A DNA stretch of 64,000 bases, from positions 248,001 through 312,000 of the forward strand of contig CBDHFH010000003.1 of the NCBI GenBank assembly GCA_965262455.1, written 5' to 3'. Under the pieces are notes generated by a model. That model saw only the letters and a list, made by a program, of their open reading frames with translations, was not told the origin of the DNA and did no database searches. Below are positions 62,371-64,000 of the stretch, one piece after another. Position numbers and translations under genes: made by a program. This stretch comes from UBA1858 sp965262455. Lineage in GTDB: Bacteria > Pseudomonadota > Gammaproteobacteria > UBA4575. How positions within the stretch are numbered: the first letter of the stretch is position 1; the number at the start of each line of letters is the position of its first letter.

Positions 62371-62894
62371 CTTCACTATTTTTTCTCAGCATGCTTGCAA
62401 TCACCGCGATAGCGATTATTGCTATGCGTAATATCTTGTCTGTGATCATGCTGGGAGGAATTTATAGCTTAATCACAGCAACACTGTTTGTCGTGTTGGA
62501 TGCAGTGGATGTTGCATTCACCGAAGCGGCAGTTGGCGCAGGCGTATCCACAGTATTATTGCTTAGTGCATTATCTATCACAGGTAAACATCAAGCACTG
62601 GCACGACGTAATCATATTATTCCAATTTTCGTAGTATTAGTGACCGGTGCCGGTTTACTTTACTCTACGACGGACATGCCATTATTTGGTGATCCTGATG
62701 CACCTGTACACAGTCATGTGGCACCGCGTTATATTGAAAAAAGCTATGATGAAATTGGTATCCCAAATATTGTAACTTCTGTATTAGCAAGTTATCGCGG
62801 CTATGATACGTTGGGTGAAGTCGCAGTTGTCTTCACCGCTTTAGTTGCAGTGTTGTTATTGCTCGGAGTTAAACGCGGATCAGGTAGAAACTAA
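62358..62894 (+). CDS. DUF4040/MbhD-type Mrp subunit (MrpA C-terminal-like)
   Basis: Membrane protein of the DUF4040 domain found at the C-terminus of MrpA or as a stand-alone MbhD-like subunit; the signature is DAVDVAFTEAAVGAGVSTVLLL. The first ATG is at 62391 (167 residues), but it lacks a ribosome site and would cut into the first membrane segment. AGGAAAG (62347-62353) stands seven bases before an in-frame ATC at 62358, which restores 11 residues (IEHLTSLFFLS) of the expected N-terminus. A TAG at 62346 rules out any earlier start. The ATC start is inferred. Confidence 0.8.
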   Translation: MEHLTSLFFLSMLAITAIAIIAMRNILSVIMLGGIYSLITATLFVVLDAVDVAFTEAAVGAGVSTVLLLSALSITGKHQALARRNHIIPIFVVLVTGAGLLYSTTDMPLFGDPDAPVHSHVAPRYIEKSYDEIGIPNIVTSVLASYRGYDTLGEVAVVFTALVAVLLLLGVKRGSGRN

Positions 62895-62896
62895 TT

Positions 62897-63319
62897 ATGA
62901 GTGTCAGAAAGAATCCGGTTCTCAGAGAAACCAGTCATTTATTGATCCCTGCGATTCTATTGTTTGCGCTCTATGTGCAATTTCATGGTGAATATGGACC
63001 AGGTGGAGGATTTCAAGCAGGCGTTATTTTTGCCAGTGCAATTATTCTTTATGCATTGCTGCATGGCACTAAGCGCGCAGAAAAAGTCATTTCATTAAAA
63101 CTGGCTAAAACTTTTGCTGCTATAGGCCTTCTGCTATATGAAGGGATTGGCCTGCTAGGCATTATACTGGGGGGTAATTTCCTCGATTACAATGTGCTGG
63201 CACATGATCCGGTGCATGGACAGCATTGGGGTATTCTGCTTATCGAGTTAGGCGTGGGTTTGACAGTTGCGTCAGTGATCATATGCATTTTTTATGCGTT
63301 TTCTAAATTTAGAAAATAG
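62897..63319 (+). CDS. mrpB: Na+/H+ antiporter subunit B (MrpB/MnhB)
   Basis: A 140-residue protein with four membrane segments. HGEYGPGGGFQAGVIFASA is the MnhB signature. It follows the DUF4040 gene by 2 bp and precedes mrpC by 2 bp. Confidence 0.93.
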   Translation: MSVRKNPVLRETSHLLIPAILLFALYVQFHGEYGPGGGFQAGVIFASAIILYALLHGTKRAEKVISLKLAKTFAAIGLLLYEGIGLLGIILGGNFLDYNVLAHDPVHGQHWGILLIELGVGLTVASVIICIFYAFSKFRK

Positions 63320-63321
63320 CA

Positions 63322-63681
63322 ATGGAATATATCTCTACTCACTACAGTTACTGGGTCAGCATTATGTTAATGATGGCTGGCTTGTATATTGTCATTGACC
63401 ATACAAACTTGCTAAAAAAACTAGTTGGCTTAAACATATTCCAAACATCAGTATTTATTTTATTTATTTCCTTGGGCAAAGTAGATGGAGGCACGGCACC
63501 CATTCTTGAGCAGGGCTACAGTTCATTTTCAAATCCTTTGCCTCATGTACTTATTTTAACGGCAATTGTCGTCAGCGTAGCGACAACCGCTGTAGGTCTT
63601 GCACTGGTAGTTAATATAAATAAACGCTTCCAATCTATAGACGAACAAGAAATAGAACAAATTGAGCTAGAAGAAGAGTGA
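63322..63681 (+). CDS. mrpC: Na+/H+ antiporter subunit C (MrpC/MnhC, NuoK-like)
   Basis: A 119-residue protein related to NuoK with three membrane segments and a short acidic tail. LVGLNIFQTSVFILFISLGKVDGGTAPI and LPHVLILTAIVVSVATTAVGLAL match MnhC. It overlaps mrpD by the GTGA at 63678. Confidence 0.93.
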   Translation: MEYISTHYSYWVSIMLMMAGLYIVIDHTNLLKKLVGLNIFQTSVFILFISLGKVDGGTAPILEQGYSSFSNPLPHVLILTAIVVSVATTAVGLALVVNINKRFQSIDEQEIEQIELEEE

Positions 63682-64000
63682 TAGGTCAACACTATCCAAT
63701 ACTACAAGTCGCTATACCACTCATCGCGGCACCTTTATGCAGTTTACTGCCCAAATCTAGATTGCCTTGGTTATTTGCAACTACTGTAAGCTGGGTGGCG
63801 TTTGCTATTTCAGTCATGCTTATGCAGCAAGTGCATACGCATGGCCCATTAAGTTATGAGTTAGGTGGCTGGCAGGCACCTTGGGGAATCCAGTATCATA
63901 TTGACCTGATAAGCGCGTTTGTACTTGTACTTGTTTGTGCAATTGCTGCCATTACCTTGTTAGCATCGCGTCAGCTAGTAGAAAATGAAATTTCATCCAG
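63678..64000 (+). CDS. mrpD: Na+/H+ antiporter subunit D (MrpD/MnhD), partial
   Basis: Starts with a GTG overlapping the mrpC stop (GTGA) and runs off the window. The visible product reads (M)IGQHYPILQVAIPLIAAPLCS, then a second hydrophobic segment, GPLSYELGGWQAPWGIQYHIDLISAF and another membrane segment, as expected for the N-terminal part of the NuoN-like proton-conducting subunit. No frameshift is seen in the 107 codons available. Confidence 0.9.
   Translation, partial: MIGQHYPILQVAIPLIAAPLCSLLPKSRLPWLFATTVSWVAFAISVMLMQQVHTHGPLSYELGGWQAPWGIQYHIDLISAFVLVLVCAIAAITLLASRQLVENEISS

Noticed and set aside
12..64000. CRISPR arrays, tRNA or rRNA genes, insertion sequences, prophage
   Set aside because: I saw no spaced direct repeats, no T-loop-like sequence in the gaps, and no transposase, integrase (other than XerC) or phage protein.

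Overview
The window is a moderately AT-rich stretch of chromosome from a gammaproteobacterium. Gene content and local order resemble the Pseudomonas-type core genome: algZ-algR-hemC-hemD-hemX-hemY beside argH; lptM-lysA-dapF-DUF484-xerC; hslV-hslU-ubiE-ubiJ-ubiB; amtB-glnK next to ubiK and comM; cytochrome c4 and dsbA beside engB and polA. The mixture of c-type cytochromes, a TRAP carboxylate transporter and an Mrp-type Na+/H+ antiporter suggests a free-living, probably aquatic or marine, respiring bacterium. The genus cannot be fixed from the sequence alone. I see no rRNA, tRNA, insertion sequence, prophage, CRISPR array or plasmid gene.

Layout. 0-3.1 kb (minus): chaperones CbpA and Hsp20, a short asparaginase, YicC. 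3.2-9.2 kb (plus): rph, rdgB, hemW, a CPXCG zinc protein, rpmE, an M48 lipoprotein protease and a stand-alone 5'-3' exonuclease. 9.2-12.4 kb (minus): hemH, an HNH nuclease and a sigma factor/DUF3619/DUF3106 operon. 12.8-20.6 kb: priA, argS, a SPOR protein, nadA and unknown coiled-coil proteins. 20.6-24.6 kb: ycgL, an unknown membrane protein, and speA/speE back to back. 24.7-29.2 kb: a nitrogen module (amtB, glnK, torF), ubiK and comM. 29.3-32.9 kb: cytochromes c5 and c4, dsbA, engB and a possible small RNA. 33-42.2 kb: polA, a LOG-family protein, TRAP transporter genes, uvrD. 42.3-52 kb (minus): ubiquinone genes, hslUV, xerC, dapF, lysA, lptM. 52-64 kb: esterase, argH, algZR, the heme operon, an epimerase-like protein and an mrp operon that runs off the end.

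How the genes fit together. Several parts of ubiquinone synthesis (ubiB, ubiJ, ubiE, ubiK) and heme synthesis (hemC, hemD, hemH, hemW, hemX, hemY) lie close to cytochromes c4/c5 and DsbA, consistent with aerobic respiration. GlnK, AmtB and a TorF-type porin form an ammonium-uptake unit with a good sigma-54 promoter and NtrC-like sites upstream. PolA, UvrD, PriA, XerC and a second FEN-type nuclease cover replication and repair.

Most of the window is ordinary core genome. The signals most worth a second look are non-coding: two DnaA-box triplets with the same geometry, one upstream of rpmE and one upstream of priA; a structured candidate small RNA with C-rich loops downstream of a small exported protein gene; and the NtrC/sigma-54 control region of torF-glnK-amtB. 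torF and comM each carry an apparent one-base frameshift within 1.7 kb of each other. hemW and an mrp subunit each have a good Shine-Dalgarno sequence that points to an ATT or ATC codon. I did not find a convincing new multi-gene system.
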